The translations under genes and the position numbers were made by a program. From [Haemophilus] ducreyi (GTDB lineage: Bacteria; Pseudomonadota; Gammaproteobacteria; Enterobacterales; Pasteurellaceae): a stretch of DNA of 64,000 nucleotides. Where the stretch lies: the NCBI RefSeq assembly GCF_900109315.1, contig NZ_FOJC01000005.1:86725-150724 (forward strand). Reading direction: 5' to 3'. Positions 46,647-57,575 of the stretch are shown here, piece by piece. Positions within the stretch are counted from its first letter, which is position 1, and every line of letters starts with the position of its first letter. Below the pieces are notes generated by a model, which did not search any database, was not told the origin of the DNA, and saw nothing but the letters and a program-made list of their open reading frames with translations.

Positions 46647-47548
46647 TATTTCACCCCTTTAAGATTTAACTCTAAATCAGGAAAATGTTGAGGCGCTTCT
46701 ACCGTTGTTGAACTTGGTACATAATCTTGTGTCGCACGGCTTGGCGTCACTACTTTTTGATTTGGACGGACTTTCATATGTTGATAACTTTGCTCAGACA
46801 CCCCTGTCGGTGTACGAATTTCCATCGTGGTGAACCCCTCGGGATGTTGTGCTTCAATTAATGATTTACCTGCATTTTGTTTTTCTTGCCAACCAAGGCA
46901 ATAATGTCGGCCTAATAAACCTTTAGCAAGATCAGTCGGTAATACTTTAATAGCCGCTTCTTCTAGCACACAAGCCTGTTCGCATTTACCACAGCCCGTA
47001 CAAGCATCAGAATGCACTGTCGGAATAAATTTTGCATGAATACGTGTACGCTCATTGCGGATTTCCTCCAAAGTAATGGCCTTATCAATTAATGGACACA
47101 CACGATAACAAACATCACAACGTAAACCCTGCCAATTCAAACACGTTTCGTGATCAAGTAATACCGCTAATCCCATTCTGGCATCGTTAATATCTTGTAA
47201 TGCTTCGGTTAATGCACCGCTTGGACAGGCATTCATACAAGGAATATCAACACACATTTCGCAAGGTTTAGCACGTGCCACAAAATAAGGCGTTCCCGCC
47301 TCCATTGGTGATAACAAACTGGCTAGACGTAACGTATCGTAAGGACAAGCTTGCACACATTGACCACAACGGGTACAAGCAGCTAAAAAGTTTTTTTCTG
47401 GTAATGCACCCGGAGGGCGTAATGCCACCCCCTCACGGGCAAAACTTTGCTGTTGTTGCAAGCCTAAGATAATCCCAATCCCACACACGCCCGCCGCAGT
47501 TCGCGTTGCATTTTTCAAAAACTGACGGCGATTTGAATCTAATTTCAT
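46646..47548 (-). CDS. napG: Ferredoxin-type protein NapG
   Basis: 300 residues (E. coli 231), longer at the C-terminus. A Tat signal with twin Arg (SNRRQFLKN) precedes four cysteine clusters: [35 protein letters not shown] and [11 protein letters not shown]. It is exported folded and sits with NapH at the membrane. The C-terminal 70 residues ([23 protein letters not shown]) are low complexity. Confidence 0.94.
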   Translation of the reverse strand: MKLDSNRRQFLKNATRTAAGVCGIGIILGLQQQQSFAREGVALRPPGALPEKNFLAACTRCGQCVQACPYDTLRLASLLSPMEAGTPYFVARAKPCEMCVDIPCMNACPSGALTEALQDINDARMGLAVLLDHETCLNWQGLRCDVCYRVCPLIDKAITLEEIRNERTRIHAKFIPTVHSDACTGCGKCEQACVLEEAAIKVLPTDLAKGLLGRHYCLGWQEKQNAGKSLIEAQHPEGFTTMEIRTPTGVSEQSYQHMKVRPNQKVVTPSRATQDYVPSSTTVEAPQHFPDLELNLKGVK

Positions 47549-47668
47549 TTTCTTTTTTCTTCAAAAAATAGACGATAATACGCATTCATCAACCAAAACA
47601 TTAGCCTAGTCATGCGTTTTTATAGCGGTTAAATTTTGCAAAAAATTAGCAAATTTGCTCAGGTTTTA

Positions 47669-50152
47669 TTAAGCTTTAACCACTTTCGCAGCACATTTTT
47701 TGAAATCTGTTTCGCCTGAAATAGGATCCGTTGCATCTAAAGTAAGTTTATTCGCTAGCTGACCGGCATCGAAGAAAGTCGTAAAAATTAATCCCTCAGG
47801 GCATTTATTACGGCCACGTGTGTCTAAGTGAGAAATCATTTCACCACGACGGGTAATCACTTTCACTTTATCACCGTGACGTAAGCCACGTTTTTTCGCA
47901 TCACTTGGATGCATCCACACTAAGTTATTCGGGAATGAACGATGCAATTCAGGTACACGACGTGTCATTGTGCCGGTATGCCAATGTTCCAACACTCGAC
48001 CGGTAGATAACCACAAATCGTATTCTTCATCAGGTGATTCAGCAGGGCTTTCATACGGGACGCCAAGAATAATCGCCTTACCGTCTGGGTAACCATAGAA
48101 GCGGAAATCTTCTCCTGCTTTTACATAAGGATCAAAACCTTCACGGTAACGCCATAAAGTCTCTTTACCATCGACGACAGGCCAACGTAAGCCTCGTGCT
48201 TGGTGATAAGTTTCAAAATCCGCTAAATCGTGGCCGTGGCCACGACCAAATTGTGCATATTCTTCAAATAACCCTTTTTGAATATAGAAGCCAAAATCGT
48301 CCGCTTCATCATTCAAATAACCGGGAATATTCGTTGGCACTTGGTATTTATCTACTTCACCATTTAAGTAAAGAATTTCATACAATGTTTTTCCGCGGTA
48401 TTCTGGCATTTGTGCCATCAATTCTTCGTTCCAAACTTCTTCTGCTTTAAAATATTTTGCAAATTCAACAATTTGCCATAAATCAGATTTAGATTGTGCC
48501 GGACCTTTTACTTGTTGATACCAAAATTGCGTACGACGTTCCGCATTACCATAAGCGCCCTCTTTTTCTACCCACATACAAGTAGGTAAAATCAAGTCTG
48601 CCGCAACTGCAGATACCGAAGGGTATGGATCAGACACCACAATAAAGTTTTCAGGATTACGCCAACCCGGGAAAATTTCCTCGTTAATATTGGGGCCACC
48701 TTGCATATTATTGGTACACATTTGCCATAATAAATTAAGTTTGCCATCTTTTAACATACGGCTTTGCATTACCGCAGTATAACCAGGCACGGTTGGAATA
48801 GTGCCTTTTGGCAGTTTCCACGCTTTTTCACAAATCTCTACATGTTTTGGATTCATTACCACCATATCGGCTGGCAAGCGATGTACAAAAGTCCCAACTT
48901 CGCGCGCTGTACCGCAAGCAGAAGGCTGACCTGTCAATGAGAATGGTCCACAACCTGGTGTAGAAATCTTACCGGTTAATAAATGCACGTTATAAATCAT
49001 ATGGTTAACCCATACGCCACGTGTATGTTGATTAAAGCCCATTGTCCAAAATGACACTAATTTTTGTGCTGGATCGGCATACATTTTGGCTAATGCTTCT
49101 AATTGATGTTTTGGCACACCAGAAATTTCGTGTGCTTTTTCTAATGTATAAGGCTCAACGATTTTCTTAAATTCTTCAAAGCTACTATCGTGCATTTTGC
49201 CGGCAGTTTTAACGTTTTTCGCCGCTTTTTGTAATGGATGTTCTGGGCGTAAGCCATAGCCAATATCCGTTTCACCGCGTTTAAATTTGGTATGTTTATT
49301 AACAAAATCCCAATTTACTTTATCGTTTTGAATAATATAGTTGGCAATGTAATTCAAAATCGCTAAATCAGAATGCGGTTTAAATATAATCGGCGTATCT
49401 GCTAACTCAAATGAACGGTGCTCAAAAGTAGACATAACCACAACTTTTACATTGTTATCCGAAAGACGGCGATCAGAGATACGGCTCCATAAAATGGGGT
49501 GCATTTCTGCCATATTTGACCCCCAAAGCACAAAACCATCTGTTTTTTCGATATCGTTATAACACCCCATTGGTTCATCCATACCGAAAGTGCGTAAAAA
49601 TGCTACCGCAGCAGATGCCATACAATGACGTGCATTTGGATCGATAGTATTTGAGCGTAAGCCTGCTTTCCAAAGTTTTACTTTGGCATAACCTTCAAAA
49701 ATAGTCGTTTGGCCAGAAGAAAACATTCCAACTGCATTACCACCTTTTGCTTTTAAAGTGGCTTTTACTTTTTCCGCCATTATGCTGAATGCTTGATCCC
49801 AAGAAACCGGAGTAAAATCGCCCTCTTTATGAAATTTGCCGTCTTTCATTCGCAATAAGGGTGTCTGAACACGGTCAGCACCGTACATAATTTTTGATAG
49901 GAAATATCCTTTGATACAGTTTAAACCTCGGTTTACTTCTGCATCAGGATCGCCTTGTGTTGCCACAACACGGCCATCTTTGGTCCCTACTAGCACACTA
50001 CATCCCGTGCCACAAAAACGGCAAGGTGCTTTATCCCATTTAATGCCACTATCATCAGCTTGTACATTTTTAACAGGGAGCACAATTCCTGCGGCAGCGG
50101 CAGCTGCTACGGCAGCATTAGCTTTCATAAAATCTCTGCGACTGAGTTCCAT
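47669..50152 (-). CDS. napA: Periplasmic nitrate reductase catalytic subunit NapA
   Basis: 827 residues from ATG 50152 (four codons inside the frame), giving the Tat signal [12 protein letters not shown] as in other NapA. The [4Fe-4S] site CRFCGTGC begins at residue 44, with the fourth Cys in GLNCIKG. The molybdenum-binding Cys is in NARHCMASA. Bis-MGD contacts run through [12 protein letters not shown] and [19 protein letters not shown]. It reduces nitrate to nitrite in the periplasm. Napoperon position after napD, its Tat-proofreading chaperone, is conserved. MogA (58.5 kb) supports its cofactor. Confidence 0.98.
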   Translation of the reverse strand: MELSRRDFMKANAAVAAAAAAGIVLPVKNVQADDSGIKWDKAPCRFCGTGCSVLVGTKDGRVVATQGDPDAEVNRGLNCIKGYFLSKIMYGADRVQTPLLRMKDGKFHKEGDFTPVSWDQAFSIMAEKVKATLKAKGGNAVGMFSSGQTTIFEGYAKVKLWKAGLRSNTIDPNARHCMASAAVAFLRTFGMDEPMGCYNDIEKTDGFVLWGSNMAEMHPILWSRISDRRLSDNNVKVVVMSTFEHRSFELADTPIIFKPHSDLAILNYIANYIIQNDKVNWDFVNKHTKFKRGETDIGYGLRPEHPLQKAAKNVKTAGKMHDSSFEEFKKIVEPYTLEKAHEISGVPKHQLEALAKMYADPAQKLVSFWTMGFNQHTRGVWVNHMIYNVHLLTGKISTPGCGPFSLTGQPSACGTAREVGTFVHRLPADMVVMNPKHVEICEKAWKLPKGTIPTVPGYTAVMQSRMLKDGKLNLLWQMCTNNMQGGPNINEEIFPGWRNPENFIVVSDPYPSVSAVAADLILPTCMWVEKEGAYGNAERRTQFWYQQVKGPAQSKSDLWQIVEFAKYFKAEEVWNEELMAQMPEYRGKTLYEILYLNGEVDKYQVPTNIPGYLNDEADDFGFYIQKGLFEEYAQFGRGHGHDLADFETYHQARGLRWPVVDGKETLWRYREGFDPYVKAGEDFRFYGYPDGKAIILGVPYESPAESPDEEYDLWLSTGRVLEHWHTGTMTRRVPELHRSFPNNLVWMHPSDAKKRGLRHGDKVKVITRRGEMISHLDTRGRNKCPEGLIFTTFFDAGQLANKLTLDATDPISGETDFKKCAAKVVKA

Positions 50153-50189
50153 AATATGTCCCACTTTGGATTAAATTAAAAAAATCAAA

Positions 50190-50453
50190 TTATTTTTCAT
50201 CAAGGTAATTAGATATTAACGAAACAACGATCACGCCATTGATCTCTTTTAACTTATCAATTAAGTCCGCTAACGCTAATTGATGATCACTCTCTAAAGT
50301 CACGACTAATTTACCTTCTTCTGCTTTTTCGCCATGAATTTCAGCGTGAGGAATGGTTAAAATATCCGCTTTCACTTGGGGTAATTTGGCAGGCTTCGCT
50401 TGTACTACTAAACTACAAACATACCAATTTTGGTCTTCACGAAAAGTATTCAT
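50190..50453 (-). CDS. napD: Chaperone NapD
   Basis: 87 residues (E. coli 87). Starts MNTFREDQNWYVCSLVVQAKP; it has the ferredoxin-like fold of NapD with PHAEIHGEKAEEGKLVVTLE. It binds the NapA Tat signal peptide and holds it back until the cofactor is inserted. It lies between napF and napA with about 40-base gaps. Confidence 0.95.
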   Translation of the reverse strand: MNTFREDQNWYVCSLVVQAKPAKLPQVKADILTIPHAEIHGEKAEEGKLVVTLESDHQLALADLIDKLKEINGVIVVSLISNYLDEK

Positions 50454-50494
50454 ATCAATTTGTTATTTATCATTATGTAGCTGATTGGATACAC

Positions 50495-51022
50495 TTAGTG
50501 CTCCATCATTAAGGTAATTGCATTAGCTGGGCATACGCTTAAACAAGCACCACAACCATTACAAGCCGTCAAATCTAATTGTAATTCTGCAATGCCACCT
50601 AATTTCGGACGAAAACGAATAGCACGACTTTCGCAACTATCGCCACAGGAACGACACGCTATACGATGTTGTAATAAACAACGTTCCTGCACTGCGACTT
50701 TGTGTTGCCAAGCAACTTCACTGGTGGCGAGAAAAACGTCCGCTTGACAACTTTGCACACATTTTTCACAAAAGGTACATTCGCCTTTGCTGAAATCTAC
50801 CTCAGGATAACCACCTGCACCTTGTACAATAATTTGTGTTTCACAGATTGTTATACAGTTATCGCAAGCGGTACATTTAGTTAAAAAATTAGCTAAATTT
50901 ACCCAAGGCGGACGCACGACATTATGCCCTTTCAAAGTCGCTTGTTTTGTTTTTAAGGTGCTTAAGAAATGCCCACGTAAAAAACTGCGACGTGGTAAAG
51001 ATTGGTCAGTTAATTTAGCCAA
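50495..51022 (-). CDS. napF: Ferredoxin-type protein NapF
   Basis: 175 residues (E. coli 164). Cysteine clusters CTACDNCITIC, CTFCEKCVQSC, CRSCGDSC and CNGCGACLSVCP suggest three or four [4Fe-4S] sites. A twin-Arg (PRRSFLRG) sits near the start, though E. coli NapF stays in the cytoplasm, where it helps NapA iron-sulfur assembly. First gene of the nap operon; a perfect FNR box lies 105 bases upstream. Confidence 0.94.
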   Translation of the reverse strand: MAKLTDQSLPRRSFLRGHFLSTLKTKQATLKGHNVVRPPWVNLANFLTKCTACDNCITICETQIIVQGAGGYPEVDFSKGECTFCEKCVQSCQADVFLATSEVAWQHKVAVQERCLLQHRIACRSCGDSCESRAIRFRPKLGGIAELQLDLTACNGCGACLSVCPANAITLMMEH

Positions 51023-51126
51023 AACACACCTTTTACAAATTAAACTCGATATGATTTATTATCTGATTTTTACTGGTCTGCCTTCATCACTCCATTTAGG
51101 TATTTAATAAATAAACGGCGCTATTC

Positions 51127-51140
51127 TTGATAAGAATCAA
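51127..51140 (-). promoter_or_regulatory. FNR box of the nap operon
   Basis: TTGATAAGAATCAA matches the FNR consensus TTGATNNNNATCAA perfectly. An A/T-rich stretch containing TATTAAAT follows at the distance expected for a class II -10. It explains anaerobic induction of nap. Confidence 0.9.
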
Positions 51141-51727
51141 AAAATACGCCGTTTAATTTTATATTAGCAAAGTAATTAAAAATCATTCTCAATTTAAACA
51201 ATCGAAAATAACCTTTCCTAATCAGATTTAACTCAATAAATTCCATATTTTAGAATATTGCTGTTATATATCATTTTACTTTTTCATAGCATTTATTACA
51301 TTTAGATAATCTTTGCTTTCATTATTCTTCTCAACACTTTATTTAACCTGCCATTTCAAGCATTATGGCTACTTACGTTGTATGCCAACAGACTCATCAC
51401 ATATTTATCATAAAAAACAGTAATAAAATTTTATAGATTATTAAGAATTACACTCATCATATAAAGATAATAAGATTGAATTAATTCTTTATTACTTATT
51501 TTTAGTATATTCCATTCATATTTTTTCAGCTTATTACAAACTTTATTTTTTTCTGTTCTATATCTATTCACAACTCAATATTCTTGCAAAGAATATTTTT
51601 ATAAATTTAGCCTTATAAAATAAAAATAAACCGAAATTAGTTACAACTATATGGATAACATATTTTATTGCGGGAAAATTTGTTTTAGAATCAGTAAATA
51701 TTCTCTGATTTCTGGTCGCTAGTATTT
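51141..51727. other. Long AT-rich non-coding interval between nap and yccS
   Basis: About 590 bases without a coding frame, one of the most AT-rich stretches of the window. It separates the divergent napF and yccS transcripts. I see no clear promoter for yccS, no repeats and no known RNA. The segment near 51180-51200 has a weak Fur-like half-site (GAATGATT). Confidence 0.4.
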
Positions 51728-53923
51728 ATGAAAAACTTCTTCAAAAAAGTCCACTCTGAGTGGTTGTCTGAAAATATTATTAAGACATTGCCGATCTTTA
51801 TCGCGATCAATTTAATCTCAATCATCGTTTGGCGATTACAGATATCACAATTATCAATGCAGTTAATCTTAGGCGTTATAGCGGGGGGGTTGGTTGACTT
51901 AGACAATAATTTAACCGGTCGAATTAAAAACTTAATGTTAAGTTTAATTGCCTTTACTATTTCCTCATTAGGTGCGCAATTTTCGTTAGTATTTGGTTGG
52001 TTATTTTTACCTGCGGCAATGTTAAGTACCTTTATTTTAGTGATGATGGGTGCGGTTGGACAACGTTATAGCACCATTGCCTTCGGTACCTTAATTGTAG
52101 CAATTTATACCAGTTTAACGTATATGCCGGAGCACCCTTGGTATAGCAATATTATCCTTATTTTAGTTGGCACCTTGATTTATGGTTTAGTCAGCTTATT
52201 GGTTTATCTTTGCTTTCCAAACCGCATTGCCCAAGAAAATTTAGCCAAAGCCTATGATGCATTAAGTCTTTATTTACAAGCTAAATCTGAATTTTTTGAT
52301 CCGGATGATGATGATTTAGCCGCTAAACAATTTGCCTTAGCCAAAGCCAATCAGCAAGTTACCCAAGCATTCGAACAAACTCGTGTTTCGCTTTTTTATC
52401 AGTTAAAAAGGAATAGCCGTAAAACGCGTACCAACCAGTTATTACAGGATTATTTTATTGCTCAAGATATTTTAGAGCGGGCAAGCTCAAGCTATTATCA
52501 ATATCACGAACTTTTTCAACAGTTACGAAATAGTGATCTAATGTTCCGCTTTCAACGCGTAATGGAATTACAGGCGATTGCTTGTCAACGGGTGGCGATT
52601 GCCTTACGGCAAAACTCCGGCTATCAACATTGTGGACGGAGCGAAAAAGCCTTACAAGGTTTATTAAATTCATTGCACTACCATCAAGAACGAGGACTAG
52701 CAAATGCACACCGTTGGTTATTAATTGCTGAAAATTTACTCCATATTGAGTATCAATTTAGTCGAATTTGGCAACTGACTAATGTAGCGGATATCAGCAA
52801 AGAAAAAGAAAAATCTGCCCGCTTAACCGATAAGAATGTATCAGGCTTCAAGAATATGTTAGCCGCAGTACGTGAGCAATTAACGCTGTCATCACAGCTC
52901 TTCCGCCACGCCGTTCGGCTATCAATTGTAGTATTTATCGGTAGTTTAATTGTGCAGTTAGCAGAGTTAGACAGTAAAGGATATTGGATTTTATTGACCG
53001 CTATTTTTGTTTGCCAACCCAATTATTCCGCAACCCAAAAGCGGGTAGTTGAGCGGGTAATCGGAACAGTATTAGGTGTATTTGGGGGCTTTTTATTCCA
53101 ATATTTATCGCCCAATCTAGAGGCTCAGCTGGGTTTAATCGCAGTAACGGGCAGCGCTTATTACTTTTTCCGCATCAGTAATTATGGCTTTTCAACTTTT
53201 TTCATCACCTTGCTCTTATTCGTCAGTTTAGATGTTGCTGGCTTAGGCGCACAAAATGCTTTATTGCCACGTTTATTAGATACTCTAATTGGCACAGCAT
53301 TAGCTTGGGTCGGAGTAGCATATATTTATCCAGATTGGAAATATTTGAATTTACACCGGAATTTAACGCATACTTTACAAGCAAGCAGTCAATATCTTCG
53401 CCATATTATAGTACAATTGCAATTTGGCTATAATGATCGGTTGGCCTATAGAGTAGTACGGCGCGATGTGCATAATCATTTATCAGAATTAAGCGCGGTA
53501 ATCAACAATATGCACAGCGAGCCACAAAAATATCGTTCGGCATTACAATTTGCTCCACAATTGTTAAACACTACAAACACGCTACTCAGCTATATTTCTG
53601 CGTTGGGTAATTATCGTTCTGAAAGCGAGGAACTTAGTCATAATATACATTTTTCAGCGGTTTTCTTCTCTAAAGGCAAACAAGTGATTGATATTTTAGA
53701 TGCCATTATTCACTCAGATGATCGGCAAGTTGATCAAGCACAATTAACACAGCGTTTAACCACAATTAAACACGCCCTTAAACAGTTTGAAAATGAACAG
53801 CAACATAGCCAAGACAAACTGGCATTATTACTCATTCAGCAGTTATTAATGATAGTGCAATTATTACCTCATTTACTCACGTTAGTTAAAGAAGAACAGC
53901 TTTATTCACAGCAACTCAGCTAA
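51728..53923 (+). CDS. yccS: FUSC-family inner-membrane protein YccS
   Basis: 731 residues (E. coli YccS 717). An N-terminal block of five or six helices at about 20-150 and a second block at about 395-530 flank a soluble central region of about 245 residues. A C-terminal soluble domain closes the protein. That is the FUSC/YccS-YhfK layout, with ELDSKGYWILLTAIFVCQPNYSATQKRVVERVIGT the family fingerprint. Related proteins (AaeB, FUSC) export aromatic acids; the YccS substrate is unknown. It is monocistronic. Confidence 0.88.
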   Translation: MKNFFKKVHSEWLSENIIKTLPIFIAINLISIIVWRLQISQLSMQLILGVIAGGLVDLDNNLTGRIKNLMLSLIAFTISSLGAQFSLVFGWLFLPAAMLSTFILVMMGAVGQRYSTIAFGTLIVAIYTSLTYMPEHPWYSNIILILVGTLIYGLVSLLVYLCFPNRIAQENLAKAYDALSLYLQAKSEFFDPDDDDLAAKQFALAKANQQVTQAFEQTRVSLFYQLKRNSRKTRTNQLLQDYFIAQDILERASSSYYQYHELFQQLRNSDLMFRFQRVMELQAIACQRVAIALRQNSGYQHCGRSEKALQGLLNSLHYHQERGLANAHRWLLIAENLLHIEYQFSRIWQLTNVADISKEKEKSARLTDKNVSGFKNMLAAVREQLTLSSQLFRHAVRLSIVVFIGSLIVQLAELDSKGYWILLTAIFVCQPNYSATQKRVVERVIGTVLGVFGGFLFQYLSPNLEAQLGLIAVTGSAYYFFRISNYGFSTFFITLLLFVSLDVAGLGAQNALLPRLLDTLIGTALAWVGVAYIYPDWKYLNLHRNLTHTLQASSQYLRHIIVQLQFGYNDRLAYRVVRRDVHNHLSELSAVINNMHSEPQKYRSALQFAPQLLNTTNTLLSYISALGNYRSESEELSHNIHFSAVFFSKGKQVIDILDAIIHSDDRQVDQAQLTQRLTTIKHALKQFENEQQHSQDKLALLLIQQLLMIVQLLPHLLTLVKEEQLYSQQLS

Positions 53924-53934
53924 TGCACCCAAAT

Positions 53935-53977
53935 AAGCGGTGTTTTTTGCTAAAAATTGGCAAAAAATAAACCGCTT
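53935..53977 (+). terminator. Inverted uptake-signal terminator after yccS
   Basis: AAGCGGT and ACCGCTT flank TTTTTTGC and GCAAAAAA, giving a long two-part stem. The T-run is weak. Confidence 0.65.
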
Positions 53978-54150
53978 GACGCTTTACTAAACAGAAATCA
54001 TCACTAAAAAATGCAGATATAATTCTGCATTTAGTACGGAATCTATCGTTTCTATTAAATCCATTCGCAATAACAATTAGACAAATGATTATTTAATAAC
54101 CATAATGATGGTGTAAGAAATCATTATCACACAAACCATAGGAGTCAATG

Positions 54151-54720
54151 ATGACAAGCAAAACAATTACTTTTCCTGTTTTAAAATTAACTGGACAATC
54201 GCAAGCGCTGACTAATGATATGCACAAAAATGCTGACCACACAGTGCCAGGTTTAACCGTTGCGACTGGCCATTTAATTGCTGAGGCATTACAAATGCGT
54301 TTACAAGGCTTAAATGAATTAGCTTTGATTTTAAAACACGCCCACTGGAATGTGGTTGGCCCACAATTTATTGCAGTACATGAAATGCTAGACAGTCAAG
54401 TTGATGAAGTTCGCGATTTTATTGATGAAATTGCTGAACGTATGGCAACGCTAGGGGTAGCTCCAAATGGTTTATCCGGAAATTTAGTTGAAACTCGCCA
54501 GAGCCCTGAATATCCACTCGGTCGTGCAACCGCACAAGATCATTTAAAATTGATTGATTTATATTATTCTCACAATATCGAAGCACATCGTGTGGTGTTA
54601 GAACATAATGGTCATTTAGATCCAATTAGTGAAGATTTATTAGTCGCACAAACCCGTAGTTTAGAAAAATTACAATGGTTTATCCGTGCCCATTTAGATA
54701 ACGGCAACGGAAATATTTAA
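54151..54720 (+). CDS. dps: DNA-protection ferritin-like protein Dps
   Basis: 189 residues from the second of two tandem ATGs (54151), six bases after AGGAG. The Dps ferroxidase pattern, with His and acidic residues, is in LKHAHWNVVGPQFIAVHEMLDSQVDEVRDFIDEIAERM. A charged, flexible N-terminal 40 residues precede the four-helix bundle. The dodecamer oxidises ferrous iron with peroxide and stores it, protecting DNA. Upstream a Fur-like AATGATGGTG/ATCATTATC pair is seen but not firm. Length is a little above E. coli Dps (167). Confidence 0.94.
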   Translation: MTSKTITFPVLKLTGQSQALTNDMHKNADHTVPGLTVATGHLIAEALQMRLQGLNELALILKHAHWNVVGPQFIAVHEMLDSQVDEVRDFIDEIAERMATLGVAPNGLSGNLVETRQSPEYPLGRATAQDHLKLIDLYYSHNIEAHRVVLEHNGHLDPISEDLLVAQTRSLEKLQWFIRAHLDNGNGNI

Positions 54721-54744
54721 ATATCCTTTTATATAACTCTGCTT

Positions 54745-54794
54745 AAGCGGTCGATTTATTTGATATTTTATTCAAAATAATCCACCGCTTTTTT
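54745..54794 (+). terminator. Inverted uptake-signal terminator after dps
   Basis: AAGCGGT and ACCGCTT bracket AT-rich arms, and TTTTTTC follows. Confidence 0.75.
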
Positions 54795-54933
54795 CTGCCA
54801 ATAGCATTATATAATTTTCATTTATGCGCCTAATTCATCCAAAAATGTAAAATAATGTAGCATTAACACTTGAAAATAAACAAATTTTGACTTAAATTTT
54901 CAAATGCCTTTAAGTTAAAACTCCGTATTCACC

Positions 54934-56307
54934 ATGAAATTACCTCAAGCTCTAAGTCTGAAAAAGTGTGTAGCATATTTAGCGATAACTATGCTTTCCG
55001 CTTGCCATCTTGTCAACTATACCCCCGTACAAACCATTAAACATATTACGCCAAATGAGGGCTATCGATTACACCACGCTATGTTAAACAGCAGTGATGA
55101 TGGCAATCTAATCATTTTAATGTTTTCTGGTGGCGGAGCGCGCGCTGCTTCTCTAGGTTACGGCGTCTTAGAAGAATTAAAAAAGACCAAAGTTAAATCA
55201 ACGTCTCAAGGTAAGTCGCTATTGGATCAAATCGATATAGTCTATGGAGTATCTGGTGGTTCAGTATTAGCGAGCTATTTTGCTTTAGAAGGACGAGACA
55301 CTATTCCTAAATTTGAAGAAAATTTTCTCAAGAACAACTTCCAAGAAGCCGTTATCAACAATATTTTTAGCCTTTCCAACCTTAAGCGCCTGCTTTCTCC
55401 ACAATTTGGCCGCGGAGAATTGTTACAAGAACAGTTTAATGTTGCCCTTTACAAAGGTAGAACTTTCAATGATTTAGTCAAAGAACGCAAAGGTCCTTTT
55501 GCAGTAATTAGTGCCACAGATATGAATGCAGGCCAAAAAATAACATTTATTCAAGATATGTTTGACGGTTTATGCCTCAACTTAAATGATTTAGAAATCG
55601 CGCGAGCAGTCGCCGCTTCAAGTTCCGTGCCATTACTCTTTACACCGCTTACGCTCAATAATAATGGCGGGCACTGCTCTTTTAAAATCCCCAAAGAATA
55701 TATCGTACACAAAAAGACACAGGGAAATGGCTTAAAAACGCAAACCGTTGAAGAAGTAGAACATACGCTTTCTGCTTACCAAAATAGTGAAGAAAGACCG
55801 TTTATACATTTAGTTGATGGTGGGTTAACTGATAATATAGGCTTGGCAAGTTTGCTTGAAAAATCTGAAGTAACGGGCATGGAGCAAATCTATAAACAAA
55901 TTCAAAAAACGAATTTACATAATATTATCGTAATTAATGTGAACGCGCAAAACCAAGTAATGAACGATATTGATAAAAGCCCAAACATTCCTAGCTTAAA
56001 AAATGTGTTTAATACCATTGTTAACATTCCAATCAATAACACTACACAGCTTACGTTACGCCGTTTTAGAGAGTTTACAGACGCGTGGAATAAACAAATC
56101 GAAAAAACTACCGGTAAGAAAATCACCATACATTTTGTTAGTTTAAATATGAAAGACTTACCCGAAGGGCAATTGAAACAAGATGTGCTCAATATAGGAA
56201 CCTCTTTCTATCTGCCAAGTGACGATGTAAACAAGCTACGTAGAGCCGCAGCAATCTTATTAAAACAATCGCCAGAATACCAAAAAGCCTTGCAATCTTT
56301 GCAATAA
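54934..56307 (+). CDS. Patatin-like phospholipase lipoprotein
   Basis: 457 residues. The lipoprotein signal ends LSAC (Cys24). The patatin domain shows the oxyanion loop SGGGARA, the nucleophile elbow YGVSGGS (GxSxG), and the Asp of the dyad in LVDGGLTDN near 287. All three catalytic parts are intact. The C-terminal 130 residues hold two insertions specific to this sequence. Patatin lipases hydrolyse phospholipids or lipopeptides; this one would act in the periplasm or at the outer membrane. It is monocistronic. A Pasteurellaceae-type orphan without known partners. Confidence 0.85.
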   Translation: MKLPQALSLKKCVAYLAITMLSACHLVNYTPVQTIKHITPNEGYRLHHAMLNSSDDGNLIILMFSGGGARAASLGYGVLEELKKTKVKSTSQGKSLLDQIDIVYGVSGGSVLASYFALEGRDTIPKFEENFLKNNFQEAVINNIFSLSNLKRLLSPQFGRGELLQEQFNVALYKGRTFNDLVKERKGPFAVISATDMNAGQKITFIQDMFDGLCLNLNDLEIARAVAASSSVPLLFTPLTLNNNGGHCSFKIPKEYIVHKKTQGNGLKTQTVEEVEHTLSAYQNSEERPFIHLVDGGLTDNIGLASLLEKSEVTGMEQIYKQIQKTNLHNIIVINVNAQNQVMNDIDKSPNIPSLKNVFNTIVNIPINNTTQLTLRRFREFTDAWNKQIEKTTGKKITIHFVSLNMKDLPEGQLKQDVLNIGTSFYLPSDDVNKLRRAAAILLKQSPEYQKALQSLQ

Positions 56308-56317
56308 TCACAATAAA

Positions 56318-56370
56318 AAGCGGTCGTTTTTAGCCAATAATTAACTTTTATTGGCTAAAAACGACCGCTT
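56318..56370. terminator. Bidirectional inverted uptake-signal terminator
   Basis: A perfect 23-bp stem (AAGCGGTCGTTTTTAGCCAA and its complement) around a 7-base loop, with T/A runs outside. It ends both the patatin gene and sdhE. It is the longest hairpin seen in the window. Confidence 0.9.
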
Positions 56371-56382
56371 ATTTAAACCACA

Positions 56383-56631
56383 TTAGGGTTCAATGCTTGC
56401 ACGAATACGTTCAATTAACGCACTGATTGCCACTGTTGGTGCAGGGGATTGATGCATAACCCAACGGAATAATTCAGGGTCAGTATAACTTAACATTGTT
56501 ACAAAAGTTTGCTGTTCAGCCTCACTCAGTTGTTCAAAATACTGTTGATAAAATGGCATAATCATTTTATCCAATTCTCGCATTCCTCGCCGGCATTGCC
56601 ATTCAATCTTAAAACGGTTTAATTCTGCCAT
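56383..56631 (-). CDS. sdhE: FAD assembly factor SdhE
   Basis: 82 residues (E. coli 88). It starts [21 protein letters not shown], with the RGxxELD motif that marks SdhE/YgfY/CptB (DUF339). It promotes covalent FAD attachment to succinate dehydrogenase or fumarate reductase. Its start overlaps the ispH stop (TAATG). Last gene of a tight eight-gene run. Confidence 0.92.
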   Translation of the reverse strand: MAELNRFKIEWQCRRGMRELDKMIMPFYQQYFEQLSEAEQQTFVTMLSYTDPELFRWVMHQSPAPTVAISALIERIRASIEP

Positions 56632-57575
56632 TATTTTACCTCGCGGACACGTAATTCTTTTGGCACTTCAAATACCATATTTTCTTCACAACCTACTAAA
56701 TTGGCTACACTGGTTGCACCTAAGGTTTGTAAATGCGCCACCACTGATTGCACCAATATCTCTGGCGCAGAAGCGCCCGCAGTAATACCGATCGTTTCCA
56801 CATTGTCTAACCATTCCGGCAAAATATCTTGCGGACCATCAATCAATTTTGCAAGAACGCCCATTCGTGAAGCTAATTCAGCTAAGCGGTTAGAATTTGA
56901 GGAGTTTTTCGATCCTACCACCAAAACTAATTGCGCTTGTTTAGCTAGTTCACGTACAGCTTGTTGTCGATTGGTCGTCGCATAGCAAATATCATTTTTA
57001 CGTGGTCCCTGAATTGCTGGATATTTGTTTTTTAATGCCTCAATCATTCCGCTAGTATCATCAACTGACAACGTTGTCTGTGTCATAAAAGTTAAATCTT
57101 CGTGATGATTAATCGGCAAATTAGCGATATCTTCAACCGTTTCAACTAAAAAAATCCCCGCTTGTTCATTATAATATTGACCCATCGTGCCAATTACTTC
57201 CGGATGGCCTTGATGGCCAATTAAGATTGCTTTAGTTCCTTTTTTACTTGCACGTGCCACTTGCATATGCACTTTAGTAACTAACGGACAAGTCGCGTCA
57301 AACACCTTTAAACCACGCCGTTTAGCTTCCTGACGAACGGCTTGCGAAACGCCGTGTGCTGAAAAAATCACGATCGCACTATCTGGCACTTCATCTAATT
57401 CTTCAACAAAGATCGCACCTTTCGCTTTCAAATCGTCCACCACAAAACGATTATGCACCACTTCATGCCTAACATAAATCGGTGCGCCATGCACTTCTAA
57501 AGCCAATTCAACAATCGAAATAGCACGATCAACACCGGCACAGAATCCTCTTGGGTTAGCTAATAAAATATTCAT
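56631..57575 (-). CDS. ispH: 4-hydroxy-3-methylbut-2-enyl diphosphate reductase IspH
   Basis: 314 residues (E. coli 316). The three conserved Cys binding the [4Fe-4S] cluster are in [21 protein letters not shown] and [11 protein letters not shown]. It is the last step of the MEP isoprenoid pathway, yielding IPP and DMAPP. It follows lspA directly (TAAATG). The lspA-ispH pair is conserved in Gammaproteobacteria. Confidence 0.97.
   Translation of the reverse strand: MNILLANPRGFCAGVDRAISIVELALEVHGAPIYVRHEVVHNRFVVDDLKAKGAIFVEELDEVPDSAIVIFSAHGVSQAVRQEAKRRGLKVFDATCPLVTKVHMQVARASKKGTKAILIGHQGHPEVIGTMGQYYNEQAGIFLVETVEDIANLPINHHEDLTFMTQTTLSVDDTSGMIEALKNKYPAIQGPRKNDICYATTNRQQAVRELAKQAQLVLVVGSKNSSNSNRLAELASRMGVLAKLIDGPQDILPEWLDNVETIGITAGASAPEILVQSVVAHLQTLGATSVANLVGCEENMVFEVPKELRVREVK

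Noticed and set aside
54080..54140. A Fur or OxyR site before dps
   Set aside because: AATGATGGTG and ATCATTATC are suggestive but do not form an aligned 19-bp Fur palindrome.
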